A stretch of 41,970 bases of DNA from an uncultured Planctomycetaceae bacterium (GCA_903863885.1 CAIPEB010000159.1:1-41970), one strand, 5' to 3'. Counted from the first letter of the stretch, positions 17,122 to 25,504 are shown. The notes: generated from the letters alone by a model not told the origin. Program-made: numbers and translations.

Positions 17122-18203
17122 TGCGCATTGTAGACCGCCTGCCGTTGATTCACCTCGATCGCATGACCGATTCAACAGGCCTGATCCAGCATGCCGTTTA
17201 TGGTGTTCCCCGGCGCGAGAGCGGCTATACGACGGACGACAATGCCCGAGCGCTTCGTCTATGCGTGCGTCTCTGGAGTCAATATCCCGAGAAGAACATG
17301 CTGAAGCGGCTCACCACCTATTTGAGCTTCCTGGAATACGCGCGGGGCATCGGCCGGGGGTTTCATAACTTCCTCGGCTATGATCGCCGCTGGCTGGATG
17401 CTGAAGGCTGCGGAGACTGCCAGGGTCAGGCCGTTCTCGCTCTCGCGGAAGTGCTCGGCAGCGGTTTGCCCGGCGGGTACTGCGCCCTGGCCCGTGAGCT
17501 GATCGACACGGTGCTGCCGACGCTCGCCGACCTGCGCAGCCTGCGGGCTCAATCGTATGTGATTCTGGCGTGGGGGCGCCTTTGGAGGGCGGGTGTGGGA
17601 GGCCTCGAACCGCTGGAATCCGTGGCTTTCTCAGCGGCTCAGCGGTTGTGCGGCTGCTTCCGCCGTGCGTCTCAACCGGATTGGCAGTGGTTTGAGTCGC
17701 GTCTGACCTATGCGAACGCGGTGTTGCCGCACGCACTTTTCATCGCCGCCCAACGCTGGCCACAGGAGCCTTTCCTGCAGATAGCGAAGTCGTCGTTCGC
17801 CTTCCTCGACCAGCAGACGACGGTCGATAACATCTTCTGGCCGGTCGGGAACGAGGGTTGGTATCCGCGCGGGGCAGGAAAGGCGTCATACGATCAGCAA
17901 CCCGTGGAAGCGGGCACGATGGCAGAAGCTGCGCGTGCCGCTTGGGATTTGCTCGGTGCCGAACAATACATGGCCACCTTCCATCGGTGCCACAGTTGGT
18001 TCCACGGCCAAAACAGCCAAAACCGGCGGCTTGCCCATGTGCGGTCGGGGGCTTGCTATGACGGCCTGCAGGCGTCAGGCGTGAACCGCAATCTTGGGGC
18101 AGAGTCAATGCTCGCCTACTTATGGACGGAAACAAGTGCGTCGGAGGTGCTGCACTCCTGTGCCGGCAGCACGGCGACGACGGCCATGAGCCGGCTGAAA
18201 TGA
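17121..18203 (+). CDS. (alpha/alpha)-barrel glycosidase/glycosyltransferase-associated protein
   Basis: A 360-residue soluble protein. The N-terminus HLDRMTDSTGLIQHAVYGVPRR, then GYTTDDNARAL and FLGYDRRWLD, are typical of a family that always travels with GT4 glycosyltransferases. Alternating helical segments rich in Trp and Ala suggest an (alpha/alpha)6 barrel. Reaction unknown; members are often mislabelled as glycosyltransferases. The ATG at 17121 sits in TGATG at the end of the previous gene with AAGGAGG upstream; a GTG three bases earlier is equally possible. The conserved acidic TTDDNAR stretch is the best candidate for an active site. Confidence 0.8.
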   Translation: MRIVDRLPLIHLDRMTDSTGLIQHAVYGVPRRESGYTTDDNARALRLCVRLWSQYPEKNMLKRLTTYLSFLEYARGIGRGFHNFLGYDRRWLDAEGCGDCQGQAVLALAEVLGSGLPGGYCALARELIDTVLPTLADLRSLRAQSYVILAWGRLWRAGVGGLEPLESVAFSAAQRLCGCFRRASQPDWQWFESRLTYANAVLPHALFIAAQRWPQEPFLQIAKSSFAFLDQQTTVDNIFWPVGNEGWYPRGAGKASYDQQPVEAGTMAEAARAAWDLLGAEQYMATFHRCHSWFHGQNSQNRRLAHVRSGACYDGLQASGVNRNLGAESMLAYLWTETSASEVLHSCAGSTATTAMSRLK

Positions 18204-18406
18204 AGTTACTCGGCGGGGTTGCCTTGATGAAAACTGATGTGCCGGACGGATCAGTCGCCTCGGATCGATATCCGGAGTTGTTTCGGCGACATCCTTCCGA
18301 CGCGATTCTCACGGTTCGCAATTGGCCATAACGCCGAAGTCCGATGCCATTCGAGTGAGGTGAAAGTCCTAGTGGGCCGACGACACAGCCAATTGAACTG
18401 GCCGGA

Positions 18407-19930
18407 ATGGAGCAGATCGTGCGCGAAGGTATTGGAAGCGATTTCGGACCTCGAGACATCAGCCACAAAGGCCGCCAACGCTCCCTTAAGGTGAAGCGTT
18501 TGCCGGTCACCTTCCGCAGCGATATCCGGCGCGTTATCACCCGGTTCTTTGATCCGGGAGGCGAAGCGAGGATCCGCAACATCGTCGATCGCGTTCGAGG
18601 CCTCAGCGGCGGGCAGGTCGACCGCTTACTGGACGAGGTGTTCCTGAAGTTCCGCACTCGCCACGGCGATATAGCCGCGGTGCTTGAGGAGAATTACCGT
18701 ACGGCGACGACCATGATCGCACTTACGGACGACTTCTCGCAAAATCGACGTTTGTTGATCGGCTCCTATCTGACCGCGGAGTATTCCATCGAGTCGGCAG
18801 CCCTGTTCAATCCGTCGATCGTCCCTCACCACGATCAACAGGGAGTCCCGGCAGGCGCGGTGCGGTTCATCATGAGTCTCCGCGCGACAGGCGAGGGGCA
18901 CGTGTCATCGATCGTATTTCGCACCGGAGTGATCTACTCCGATCACCGGATTCAGATCGACCCGCCCAGCCGCTTTACCAAGCAAGTCCGCGTGGTGCCG
19001 GACAAGCAGTACGAAAAGGCGATCTTCGGTCGCAAGCTCACCGACGTCGGCGTCTCCCAGCAAGTTGCCGACCTGGTGCTCGGCCGCCTCGGCGATTCGT
19101 TCACCTCGGCACAATTAGAACATGCCATCACCGAGACGCGGGCGGCGGCTCCCGAAAAGCTGCAGATCGAAAAATCGCTGCAGGACATTCGCTGGCTGGC
19201 CCGCTCCAACTACCAGTTGCAGCTTGGCCGGGAAGCGGAAGCGTCCGAAGTTGTCATCTTCCCCCAGACCAGCAATGAAAGCCACGGAATTGAGGACCTG
19301 CGCATGGTTCGCTTCGTGGATGACGACGGCACGATCACTTACTACGGAACCTACTCCGCGTTCGATGGCTCTCGCGTCCTGCCCCAACTGATCGAGACCC
19401 GAGATTTCCTCAAGATCGGCGTGCACACAATCAATGGCGCCCGCGCTCAGAACAAGGGTATGGCGATCTTTCCCCGGCGGGTCGGCGGGCATTACGTGAT
19501 GTGCTCCCGGATCGATGGCGAGAACCTCTACATCATGGTCTCCGACATCGTTCACTTCTGGGAAAGTGCAGAGTTGCTCCAAGTGCCGCGTGCTCCCTGG
19601 GAGTTTGTGCAAATCGGCAACTGCGGTTCGCCGCTGGAGACGCCGGTCGGTTGGCTGCTGTTGACGCACGGCGTCGGACCGATGCGCACTTACTGCATCG
19701 GCGCCATGCTGCTGGATCTCGCAGACCCGTTGAAAGTAATCGGCATTCTCGACGAACCCCTCATCTCCCCGACCGAACGAGAACGCGACGGTTATGTGCC
19801 CAACGTGGCCTATTCCTGCGGCGCAATGATCCACAACGGACAACTCTATTTACCCTTTGCCACCTCCGATACCATCACCCGCTTCGCGATGATCTCGCTC
19901 GATTCACTGCTGAGCCGTCTGGTACCGTAA
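18407..19930 (+). CDS. GH130-family glycosidase/phosphorylase
   Basis: A 507-residue protein of the PH1107-related glycosidase family, now GH130. These are beta-mannoside phosphorylases or mannosidases with a five-bladed propeller. The N-terminal ~170 residues are an extra helical part (VKRLPVTFRSDIRRVITRFF onward). The propeller has the diagnostic GIEDLRMVRFVDDDG (usually GxEDPR), then GTYSAFDG, the long strand block FPRRVGGHYVMCSR, and GNCGSPLETPVGWLLLTHGV. It has no signal peptide. It starts 204 bases after the barrel protein. The exact start is uncertain because ATG 18407 lacks a clear ribosome-binding site; GTG 18491 is an alternative. Confidence 0.88.
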   Translation: MEQIVREGIGSDFGPRDISHKGRQRSLKVKRLPVTFRSDIRRVITRFFDPGGEARIRNIVDRVRGLSGGQVDRLLDEVFLKFRTRHGDIAAVLEENYRTATTMIALTDDFSQNRRLLIGSYLTAEYSIESAALFNPSIVPHHDQQGVPAGAVRFIMSLRATGEGHVSSIVFRTGVIYSDHRIQIDPPSRFTKQVRVVPDKQYEKAIFGRKLTDVGVSQQVADLVLGRLGDSFTSAQLEHAITETRAAAPEKLQIEKSLQDIRWLARSNYQLQLGREAEASEVVIFPQTSNESHGIEDLRMVRFVDDDGTITYYGTYSAFDGSRVLPQLIETRDFLKIGVHTINGARAQNKGMAIFPRRVGGHYVMCSRIDGENLYIMVSDIVHFWESAELLQVPRAPWEFVQIGNCGSPLETPVGWLLLTHGVGPMRTYCIGAMLLDLADPLKVIGILDEPLISPTERERDGYVPNVAYSCGAMIHNGQLYLPFATSDTITRFAMISLDSLLSRLVP

Positions 19931-19947
19931 TCCAGGGAGAATCTGCG

Positions 19948-20205
19948 ATGAAAGCTTTTCGTGTTTGGGTACGACGCTCGGAAAACACCTCCTGCCTCCG
20001 CGTGGAAGACTGCGATCACGCACAATGGCTGCTGCGTCGACTGAGCCAGTCCTTTGTGTTCAAAACAAGCGAGCCGATAACGGACGGCCCGAATTCCCTC
20101 GGATGCACGTTCAGTGTCGCGCACACGTCGCAGATGTCGAGTACGAGTTTCGCGCGACTGCTCGCTGGCATCCCCGAAGTGCAGGTCCTGGTGGAACCGG
20201 CTTAG
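19948..20205 (+). CDS. Small hypothetical protein
   Basis: An 85-residue protein starting 18 bases after the GH130 gene with GGGAGA before its ATG, so it is the last gene of that operon. It is mixed alpha/beta with no signal peptide: an N-terminal strand (MKAFRVWVRR), a central helix (CDHAQWLLRRLSQSF), and a C-terminal helix plus strand (FARLLAGIPEVQVLVEP). I do not recognise the family. A terminator-like hairpin follows at 20409. Confidence 0.65.
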   Translation: MKAFRVWVRRSENTSCLRVEDCDHAQWLLRRLSQSFVFKTSEPITDGPNSLGCTFSVAHTSQMSSTSFARLLAGIPEVQVLVEPA

Positions 20206-20408
20206 CATGCGGGCAGCGTCCCGCCACCGCCTGGCTATTAAGCGGACTTGATCTGCTCGCACTCGCTTCAAGAGTCTGACGAAGAACTCACCGACAAGCG
20301 TTCGTTCCGCTTCAAGACAAGGCATCTACCGTGAAGCGATTACGGACATTCGCGCAGACAAATACCGGATGTCGTGGCACACACCGGTGCTGTGCGACTT
20401 GCCATCCT

Positions 20409-20440
20409 GGCCCCGCCCGTGCACCGGACCGGGGCCTTTT
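20409..20440 (+). terminator. Probable terminator of the GH130 operon
   Basis: Stem GGCCCCG (20409-20415) / CGGGGCC (20430-20436) with a 14-base loop, followed by TTTT. It lies between the plus-strand small gene and the end of the minus-strand HD-GYP gene. The T-run is short, so efficiency is uncertain. Confidence 0.5.
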
Positions 20441-21240
20441 CAATTCTCTCCTCCCGCTCTTCTCACCTGAAGCCGCTCGAAGGCGGCAACGCAGTCGGCA
20501 TCCCATTTTGTGCCGACCATACTCTTCAGGATGTCCAGCGCGGCCTGCCAGGTGCGGCCCTTCTGGTAGGGGCGGTCGGTGGTCATGGCGTCGAAGGCAT
20601 CGGCCACGGCGATGATCCGCGCGCCCATGGGAATCTCGTCCCCTGTCAGCCTGCGCGGATAGCCCTTGCCGTCAGGTCGCTCGTGGTGGGCGTGGATAAG
20701 CTTGGTTGCTTCGGCCAGGAAATCGAGGTGACGCAGGATCTCGGCGCCCATCCCCGGATGCTCCAAAATCTCCTTGACCATTTCCCGGGAGCTCTTGGCA
20801 TCGTGAGGCTCGAAGAGTTCGTCGGAACAGCCGATCTTCCCGATATCGTGAAGGATCGCCGCCTTGTGGACGAGCTCGATGGCTTCCTCGTCGAGGCCCA
20901 TCTCCCGAGCGAGTTCGACCGAGAGCGCCGCCACCCGCTCGGAATGCCCTCGCGTGTATGCGTCGCGTGCCTCGAGGGCCTGGATCATCGCGGCAATCGT
21001 CTGCGTCGAGTTCCTCTTGATCTGCTCGTTCAGCTCGCGCAGTTCGGCGACCAGCAATTCGAGTTGGTACTCGCGTGCCTCGACCTTGACCATCATCAGG
21101 CCCATCGCTTCGGCGATGGTTCGCACCGGTTCAGGCGTGGAATCCGAGGTCAATTCCATGATGTCGTTGGAATACCGCCCGGCGGCTATGTTGCCGATGA
21201 TCTCGAGTAGGGAGTCGAGTTCGGTCTTCTCTGCGGACAT
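20440..21240 (-). CDS. HD-GYP domain protein (c-di-GMP phosphodiesterase type)
   Basis: A 266-residue cytoplasmic protein. Residues 1-85 are a helical, coiled-coil-like segment (HAMP-like, without membrane spans). The HD-GYP domain follows: HSERVAALSVELAREMG, metal-binding His131-Asp132 in ILHDIGKIG, and HHERPDGKGYP at 185-195, which has the full GYP signature, then ARIIAVADAFDAMTTDRPY. All metal ligands I expect are present, so it should be active on c-di-GMP or a related dinucleotide. The ATG at 21240 has AAGGAG upstream. No REC or sensor domain is fused, unlike many relatives. Confidence 0.93.
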   Translation of the reverse strand: MSAEKTELDSLLEIIGNIAAGRYSNDIMELTSDSTPEPVRTIAEAMGLMMVKVEAREYQLELLVAELRELNEQIKRNSTQTIAAMIQALEARDAYTRGHSERVAALSVELAREMGLDEEAIELVHKAAILHDIGKIGCSDELFEPHDAKSSREMVKEILEHPGMGAEILRHLDFLAEATKLIHAHHERPDGKGYPRRLTGDEIPMGARIIAVADAFDAMTTDRPYQKGRTWQAALDILKSMVGTKWDADCVAAFERLQVRRAGGEN

Positions 21241-21764
21241 GCGATGGCTCCTTGAAAGAAATCCCCTTCCTTGTATCACGTATGCCCCGGTGATATCACC
21301 CCAGGTGCATCCGGCGGGGAGAATTGCATTCCCGCAGGCATTGTCTTCACCTCCAACTTCCCGCCGTCCGGCCGCGGCTTCCAAAGGCACCACCTGGCGG
21401 CCCGAGGCGCGGATCGAGATTGCGTGCGAACTTCGGCAAAGGCCTGAAGTTCCCCGCCAAAATACCAGTTTCCAACTGTTCGCCCGCTGGCTCTGGTTGA
21501 CCATTTGGTGCAGCGACTGCTCGTAATCCCCAGGTTCGCGTTTGATGGTTTGCAGCCGCCTGGCCGTCGGTTCGATGCTCTTTCACTGGCCGTCAAGCAG
21601 CAGGCCGCGCACCCTGGCCGCCGCTCACTCCGCCCCATGCCCTGGGTGAGTTTCCTCAAGAACGATTCCGGTTCGTTTCGGATCTTCTGGAACTTGCGTG
21701 GTTCCATACCCGCCAAGCTGCCCGTGGCCGACAATTCTGTCGTGGATTAGGTAACGGAGCAGTA
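21241..21764. other. Non-coding gap upstream of the HD-GYP gene
   Basis: A 524-base stretch. It contains a perfect 12-base palindrome GGTGATATCACC at 21289-21300, about 50 bases before the HD-GYP start, which could be an operator. Open frames on both strands lack ribosome-binding sites and recognisable sequence. I see no gene. Confidence 0.5.
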
Positions 21765-21932
21765 CTAGCGCCCCAGCAGCAACAAAGTGCCGGAGGCAAT
21801 GGCCAGTAGTGCCGAGATCAAACCGCCATTTATGAAGGTTACGTGAATGAAGGGCTGGAGCCCCGTGACAATCATCCAAATTGCAAGCAGAAACATGCCC
21901 CAACTTTTTGTTTCCGAGTGGTTCCATCGCAT
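21765..21932 (-). CDS. Tiny two-span membrane protein
   Basis: A 55-residue frame. It begins MRWNHSETKSWGMFLLAIWM, continues with a hydrophobic span and PFIHVTFINGG, and ends in a second span (LISALLAIASGTLLLLGR). This is the layout of a small family of two-span proteins with a central Pro/His loop and a terminal LLLGR, common in stress-type islands; I recall the type, not a function. The ATG at 21932 has an excellent AAGGAGG seven bases upstream. A terminator-like hairpin separates it from the gene at 22075. Confidence 0.75.
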   Translation of the reverse strand: MRWNHSETKSWGMFLLAIWMIVTGLQPFIHVTFINGGLISALLAIASGTLLLLGR

Positions 21933-22017
21933 GGGCCGCCCTCCTTCTCTATTGTCGTACGATCATGTTGGTTCTCTGCGCGGATGATACTGAGCCCGAA
22001 ACGGGGCCTCGCGCGTG

Positions 22018-22047
22018 AAAATACGCCGGTTCTCTGAAAGCACCGGC
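22018..22047 (-). terminator. Probable terminator of the 22075-22335 gene
   Basis: On the minus strand, stem GCCGGT/ACCGGC with an 11-base loop is followed by GTATTTT. It lies 28 bases beyond the end of the gene it would terminate. The T-run is interrupted. Confidence 0.45.
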
Positions 22048-22074
22048 ACCGCAGGCGTCGCATCGACGGGGAGC

Positions 22075-22335
22075 TTATCGGGATCCCGACACTCCGCCGT
22101 CGCTGTGATCACTCGGTGTCTCGATTGAGTTCTTGAGCCGAGTTGGCAAGTCCTTGACTTTCTCGCCCACGGTTTTCGAATCTGACTTCATCTTCTCAGG
22201 GTCCACCGTGACTTTGATATCGACCTTGTTGTCTCCCGAGTCAGGCAGCTGCGATACGGCAAACCAGCCCCGGGCAAACCCGACTCCAATCCCGCTGAGC
22301 AGGATCACGGACAAGAACACGATAAGACGTTTCAT
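22075..22335 (-). CDS. Small exported or membrane-anchored protein
   Basis: An 86-residue protein. Residues 1-22 form a hydrophobic signal or anchor (RLIVFLSVILLSGIGVGFA). The rest is polar and charged, with a strand-like DNKVDIKVTVDPEKMKSD and a helix (TVGEKVKDLPTRLKNSIE), ending in a flexible Ser/Asp/Gly tail. The start ATG has GGAAGG upstream. I do not know the family. A near-consensus sigma-54 promoter at 22504-22518 points at it, which links it to the NtrC-type regulator encoded nearby on the other strand. Confidence 0.65.
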   Translation of the reverse strand: MKRLIVFLSVILLSGIGVGFARGWFAVSQLPDSGDNKVDIKVTVDPEKMKSDSKTVGEKVKDLPTRLKNSIETPSDHSDGGVSGSR

Positions 22336-22503
22336 GAGAGTGACCTTCCAAATACGTGTGCGTTCTGTAAGTCCAAGGCTCTGCTTTTCGTTTGAATGCA
22401 CTGTTCAAGGAACTACATCCTGTGGACGGCCCCTCGAACAACCCGACGTGCCTACCTTTCAGGGAAAGGACGGCCTTTCGCGTCGGACAGCAGCAGTCGA
22501 TTG

Positions 22504-22518
22504 GCAAGAACTGTGCCA
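22504..22518 (-). promoter_or_regulatory. Sigma-54 promoter (-24/-12)
   Basis: Read on the minus strand the sequence is TGGCACAGTTCTTGC. It matches the consensus TGGCACGNNNNTTGC except for one base, with the required GG-N10-GC spacing. Transcription would start near 22490 and run into the small gene at 22335, leaving a leader of about 155 bases. The element is nearly dyad-symmetric, so a weaker plus-strand reading (TGGCAAGAACTGTGC) towards the regulator at 22820 also exists. Confidence 0.65.
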
Positions 22519-22819
22519 TCTGGCGGGACCAGATGGCCGAGAGACGCAAGCTGCTATTTCCCAGTCAGATCGGGCCAGGCAATTGGCGGATAACCGGCCT
22601 CGCCGCCGCGACTGCATCCATCCTGAAGCCGGTAAGAACATGACCGCTCGGTACAACAAATGACCGGTATCCCCGACACGACCGGGTGCAGTATTCCGAC
22701 GACCGGCGGCAACTTGGCTGGAATTTCTTTGTCTGAGCGTACGTCCGCAACAAAATGCAATGCCGGCTCGTTTCGCGCGCGAATTCCATTTGATTCTCCC
22801 GAGCAGAAGGAGCGCACCG

Positions 22820-24289
22820 GTGTTCAAGTTGTTGGTTGTCGACGACGATCCTGAGGTCGGCTCGGTTGTAGAGTGCCTTTTTGACAAGGGCAGCGTTCAG
22901 GTGTCCTCCGCACATACGGCTGAGGACGGCAGACGTCTGGCGATTGAACAATGCCCTGACGTGGTGTTGCTCGACCTGATGCTGGGGAATCAGTCCGGCT
23001 GGGACGTTTTCCGGGATATTCGCCAAAAGACACCGAAGAGCCTCGTGGTTTTCGTCACGGGACACGGCACACCCGATACAGCCATCGAGGCGATGAAACA
23101 AGGCGCGCATGACTACCTGGTCAAACCACTCGATATGAAACAACTTGAGCAGGTGGTGCTCCAGGCATTTCAGATCAGTCGCCTCATGAATGTCCCGACG
23201 GTGGTGGACGCAGACCGGCAACCCGACGCATTGCCCGACCGTCTCATCGGCCGCGGTCCGGCCATGCAGGCGATCGGCAAGGAAATCGGCCGGGTGGCTG
23301 CACAAGACGTCAACGTACTGATTCTCGGCGAAAGCGGCAGCGGCAAGGAACTGGTTGCCAGGGCCATTTACCAACACAGCCGGCGCAGCCAGGGACCATT
23401 TCTGGCAATCAACTGCGCGGCGATTCCGGAATCACTTCTGGAAAGCGAACTATTTGGTCACGAGAGAGGTGCATTTACCGGGGCCGAGCGGCGGCGTTTG
23501 GGCAAGTTCGAGCAGTGCCACCTGGGAACAATCCTACTGGACGAAGTGGGCGATATGGCGCCCAACACGCAGGCCAGGTTGTTGCGAGTCCTGGAGCAAC
23601 GGTGCTTTGAACGGGTCGGTGGGAGCGAGACCATTACGGTCGATGTCCGAATCCTGGCGGCTACGAACCAAGACCTGGAAATGTTAATCGAGCAGGGCCG
23701 CTTTCGCCGCGACCTGTACTATCGTTTACGGGGCGTGACAATTCACTTGCCACCGCTCCGAGACCGGAGGGAGGATATTCCGCATCTGGCACACTATTTT
23801 CTTTTCCGTTTCAACCGCGACCTCGGAACCTCGGTCCAGGCCATTGCCGCCGGGACCTTGGACGTATTGCAGAGGTACGCCTGGCCCGGCAATGTCCGCG
23901 AATTGCAGAGCGTGGTGCGCGAGGCACTGCTGCGTTCCTCTGGGCCCGTGCTGCTGCCGGAATTCTTGCCGCCGGAACTGTTACACGAAGAAAGCGGCGA
24001 CGTTATTCCCGAAACTTCAGAGCCCTGCGTGGCGGAGGAGGACTGGCGAGGACTGGGGCATGATTTCGAGCAATGGCTGGCGGCGGGAGAGACCGATCTG
24101 TACCGTCGGGCTTTAGGGCAGTTTGACCGGTTGATCGTTGCCCGGGCGCTGGAACAAACCGAAGGAAACCAGACCCGTGCCAGCGAGTTGCTGGGCCTGA
24201 GCCGCTTCACGCTCCGCGCCAAACTCCGCAATACCCAGTTGGCAGTCGAAAAAGTCGTCACGGGTCACACGACGAATTCGTCCCTTTGA
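22820..24289 (+). CDS. NtrC-type sigma-54-dependent response regulator
   Basis: A 489-residue transcription activator. The receiver domain (1-115) has the acidic pair Asp8/Asp9, phospho-acceptor Asp52 in VVLLDLML, and Lys in LVKPLD. The AAA+ domain (about 140-380) has Walker A GESGSGKE, the sigma-54-contact loop GAFTGA, and Walker B TILLDEVGDM. The C-terminus has a Fis-type helix-turn-helix (ASELLGLSRFTLRAKL). The GTG at 22820 is preceded by AGAAGGAG and starts exactly at the receiver domain; longer frames are less likely. No sensor kinase lies in the window, so it is an orphan here. Two sigma-54 promoters within 3 kb are its most likely targets. Confidence 0.95.
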   Translation: MFKLLVVDDDPEVGSVVECLFDKGSVQVSSAHTAEDGRRLAIEQCPDVVLLDLMLGNQSGWDVFRDIRQKTPKSLVVFVTGHGTPDTAIEAMKQGAHDYLVKPLDMKQLEQVVLQAFQISRLMNVPTVVDADRQPDALPDRLIGRGPAMQAIGKEIGRVAAQDVNVLILGESGSGKELVARAIYQHSRRSQGPFLAINCAAIPESLLESELFGHERGAFTGAERRRLGKFEQCHLGTILLDEVGDMAPNTQARLLRVLEQRCFERVGGSETITVDVRILAATNQDLEMLIEQGRFRRDLYYRLRGVTIHLPPLRDRREDIPHLAHYFLFRFNRDLGTSVQAIAAGTLDVLQRYAWPGNVRELQSVVREALLRSSGPVLLPEFLPPELLHEESGDVIPETSEPCVAEEDWRGLGHDFEQWLAAGETDLYRRALGQFDRLIVARALEQTEGNQTRASELLGLSRFTLRAKLRNTQLAVEKVVTGHTTNSSL

Positions 24290-24598
24290 GTGCGTGCCGC
24301 TCCCTGATTCCAACCCGGTTTCGCATCCACGTGTCGACGCACACTTTCAGAATGAGCTCTCCGCTACGTCACACGGACTGGATTGTCTGACCTGGATTAG
24401 AGCGCTGAGTCCCGACGTGCTTCTGCCGGCCATTGATATTCCCCGGGGCGGCATCGATAGCTCGCCGGTCTGGTCTTAGGCACGACCGCCAGACGAGTTC
24501 AACATCGTGTCAGCGTGCCCGCACTCTTGTTGCGTGCATGCTGACGCGGAGAACTAGTCGGCGATCGTGTGCAGCACGCCCGATAAGTCGCGTTGCGC
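24290..24598. other. Gap between convergent genes
   Basis: A 309-base gap between the end of the response regulator (plus) and the end of the small exported protein (minus). I see no clear terminator hairpin, gene or repeat in it. Confidence 0.5.
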
Positions 24599-24943
24599 TC
24601 AACCCGCCCATAGTTGCTCGGTCGCGCTGATCCACTTGGCAACAGGTTTGCGGCCTTTCGTTTCGGCGAAGATGACCACCATATGACGAGGCTGGAGGTC
24701 ACTGACATCGGCCGGGCGCCCGTTGACCGTGATCTGCGCATCGCCTGCGATGAGAAAATGGATGAATTCTCCGCCAACAGAGACAACCATTTCTTTTTCG
24801 TGAACCGTGACGATTTGGCCGTGGATGGACGACTGGTATGCCGCCGACCTGATGATTGGGCGTTCCGGAGTAATTGTCTCGGCGAACAAACTCAGCGCGG
24901 TTACGCCAACCAGCACGGCGATCGACAACATCGAGCGAAACAT
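24599..24943 (-). CDS. Small exported beta-rich protein
   Basis: A 114-residue protein. A signal peptide (MLSIAVLVGVTALSLFAE) is followed by about 90 residues of short strands (GQIVTVHEKEMVVSVGGEFIHFLI, AQITVNGRPADVSDLQPRHMVVIF), a pattern of a small OB- or SH3-like barrel. The GGRPADVSDL-PRHM stretch is like the DUF5666-type repeats found in periplasmic proteins. No enzyme motif is seen. The ATG at 24943 follows AGAGGAG. It lies 106 bases downstream of the coiled-coil gene and may share its promoter. A 15-base element also found before the DUF2294 gene lies at 25025-25039. Confidence 0.75.
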   Translation of the reverse strand: MFRSMLSIAVLVGVTALSLFAETITPERPIIRSAAYQSSIHGQIVTVHEKEMVVSVGGEFIHFLIAGDAQITVNGRPADVSDLQPRHMVVIFAETKGRKPVAKWISATEQLWAG

Positions 24944-25049
24944 CGCGTGTTTCTCCTCTGAAGAATGTGTTCTGGCCTGCGAATCGGCGGGCTTCTTCCC
25001 GTCAAGTGCCATGGCGCGAAGCTACGTGCCGACCGAAGGCACGGGTCGA

Positions 25050-25337
25050 CTACTTGAATTTCGCGGCGGCAGCCTTCAGGCCTCTGCTCAGATCTTTCCA
25101 GGCAGCCTCGAGGCCGTCCCGAAAACTGCCCCACGCCTCGCCGCTCGTCTCCTTCAATTCGCTCAGCTTCTCTCGGGCCGTTTTCTGCTGGCTGTGCAGC
25201 GAGCGAAGCTGTTTATAGTATTGAACCTTGACGCCGGCCTTGGCCTTGGCCGCTTTGGCTTCCAGCTTTCTAATCTCGGCATCCCACTCATCGAGTTGCG
25301 CCTGCCGCTTCTCCAGATAGGCTTCTTTCAGTCCCAC
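25050..25337 (-). CDS. Coiled-coil stress-type protein
   Basis: A 95-residue, almost entirely helical, Lys/Glu/Ala-rich protein with heptad-like spacing (LEKRQAQLDEWDAEIRKLEA, then KQLRSLHSQQKTAREKLSEL) and a Trp-containing C-terminal amphipathic helix (EAWGSFRDGLEAAWKDL). It resembles the sll1863-type coiled-coil proteins seen in stress regulons of many bacteria; function unproven. It starts at a GTG with GAGGAG seven bases upstream. A near-consensus sigma-54 promoter lies at 25491-25504, about 150 bases before it. Confidence 0.75.
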   Translation of the reverse strand: MGLKEAYLEKRQAQLDEWDAEIRKLEAKAAKAKAGVKVQYYKQLRSLHSQQKTAREKLSELKETSGEAWGSFRDGLEAAWKDLSRGLKAAAAKFK

Positions 25338-25490
25338 AGCGCATCTCCTCTTTTTCTTGTTACCGCTTGATGAGGATCAAGAACTCAAGACACCTGCAAC
25401 GACGGCCAGCAGCGACAGAATCAGCCGCTTGTTGGTTCCTTTGTGCGGATGGTTTCAGTTCGTTGAAAAACAGATACGGATTTCTTGACT

Positions 25491-25504
25491 GCAACCGGCG
25501 TGCC
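25491..25504 (-). promoter_or_regulatory. Sigma-54 promoter (-24/-12)
   Basis: Read on the minus strand: GGCACGCCGGTTGC, followed by A. This matches the sigma-54 consensus GGCACG-N4-TTGCA fully; only the T before GG is replaced by C. GG-N10-GC spacing is exact. The start would be near 25479, giving a leader of about 140 bases before the coiled-coil gene. The leader holds AAAGGA and a short hydrophobic reading (KRLILSLLAVVAGVLSS) without a standard start codon. Confidence 0.65.

Noticed and set aside
21276-21734. A 152-residue minus-strand frame upstream of the HD-GYP gene
   Set aside because: Sequence is rich in Arg, Cys and Pro with no structure pattern, and there is no ribosome-binding site.
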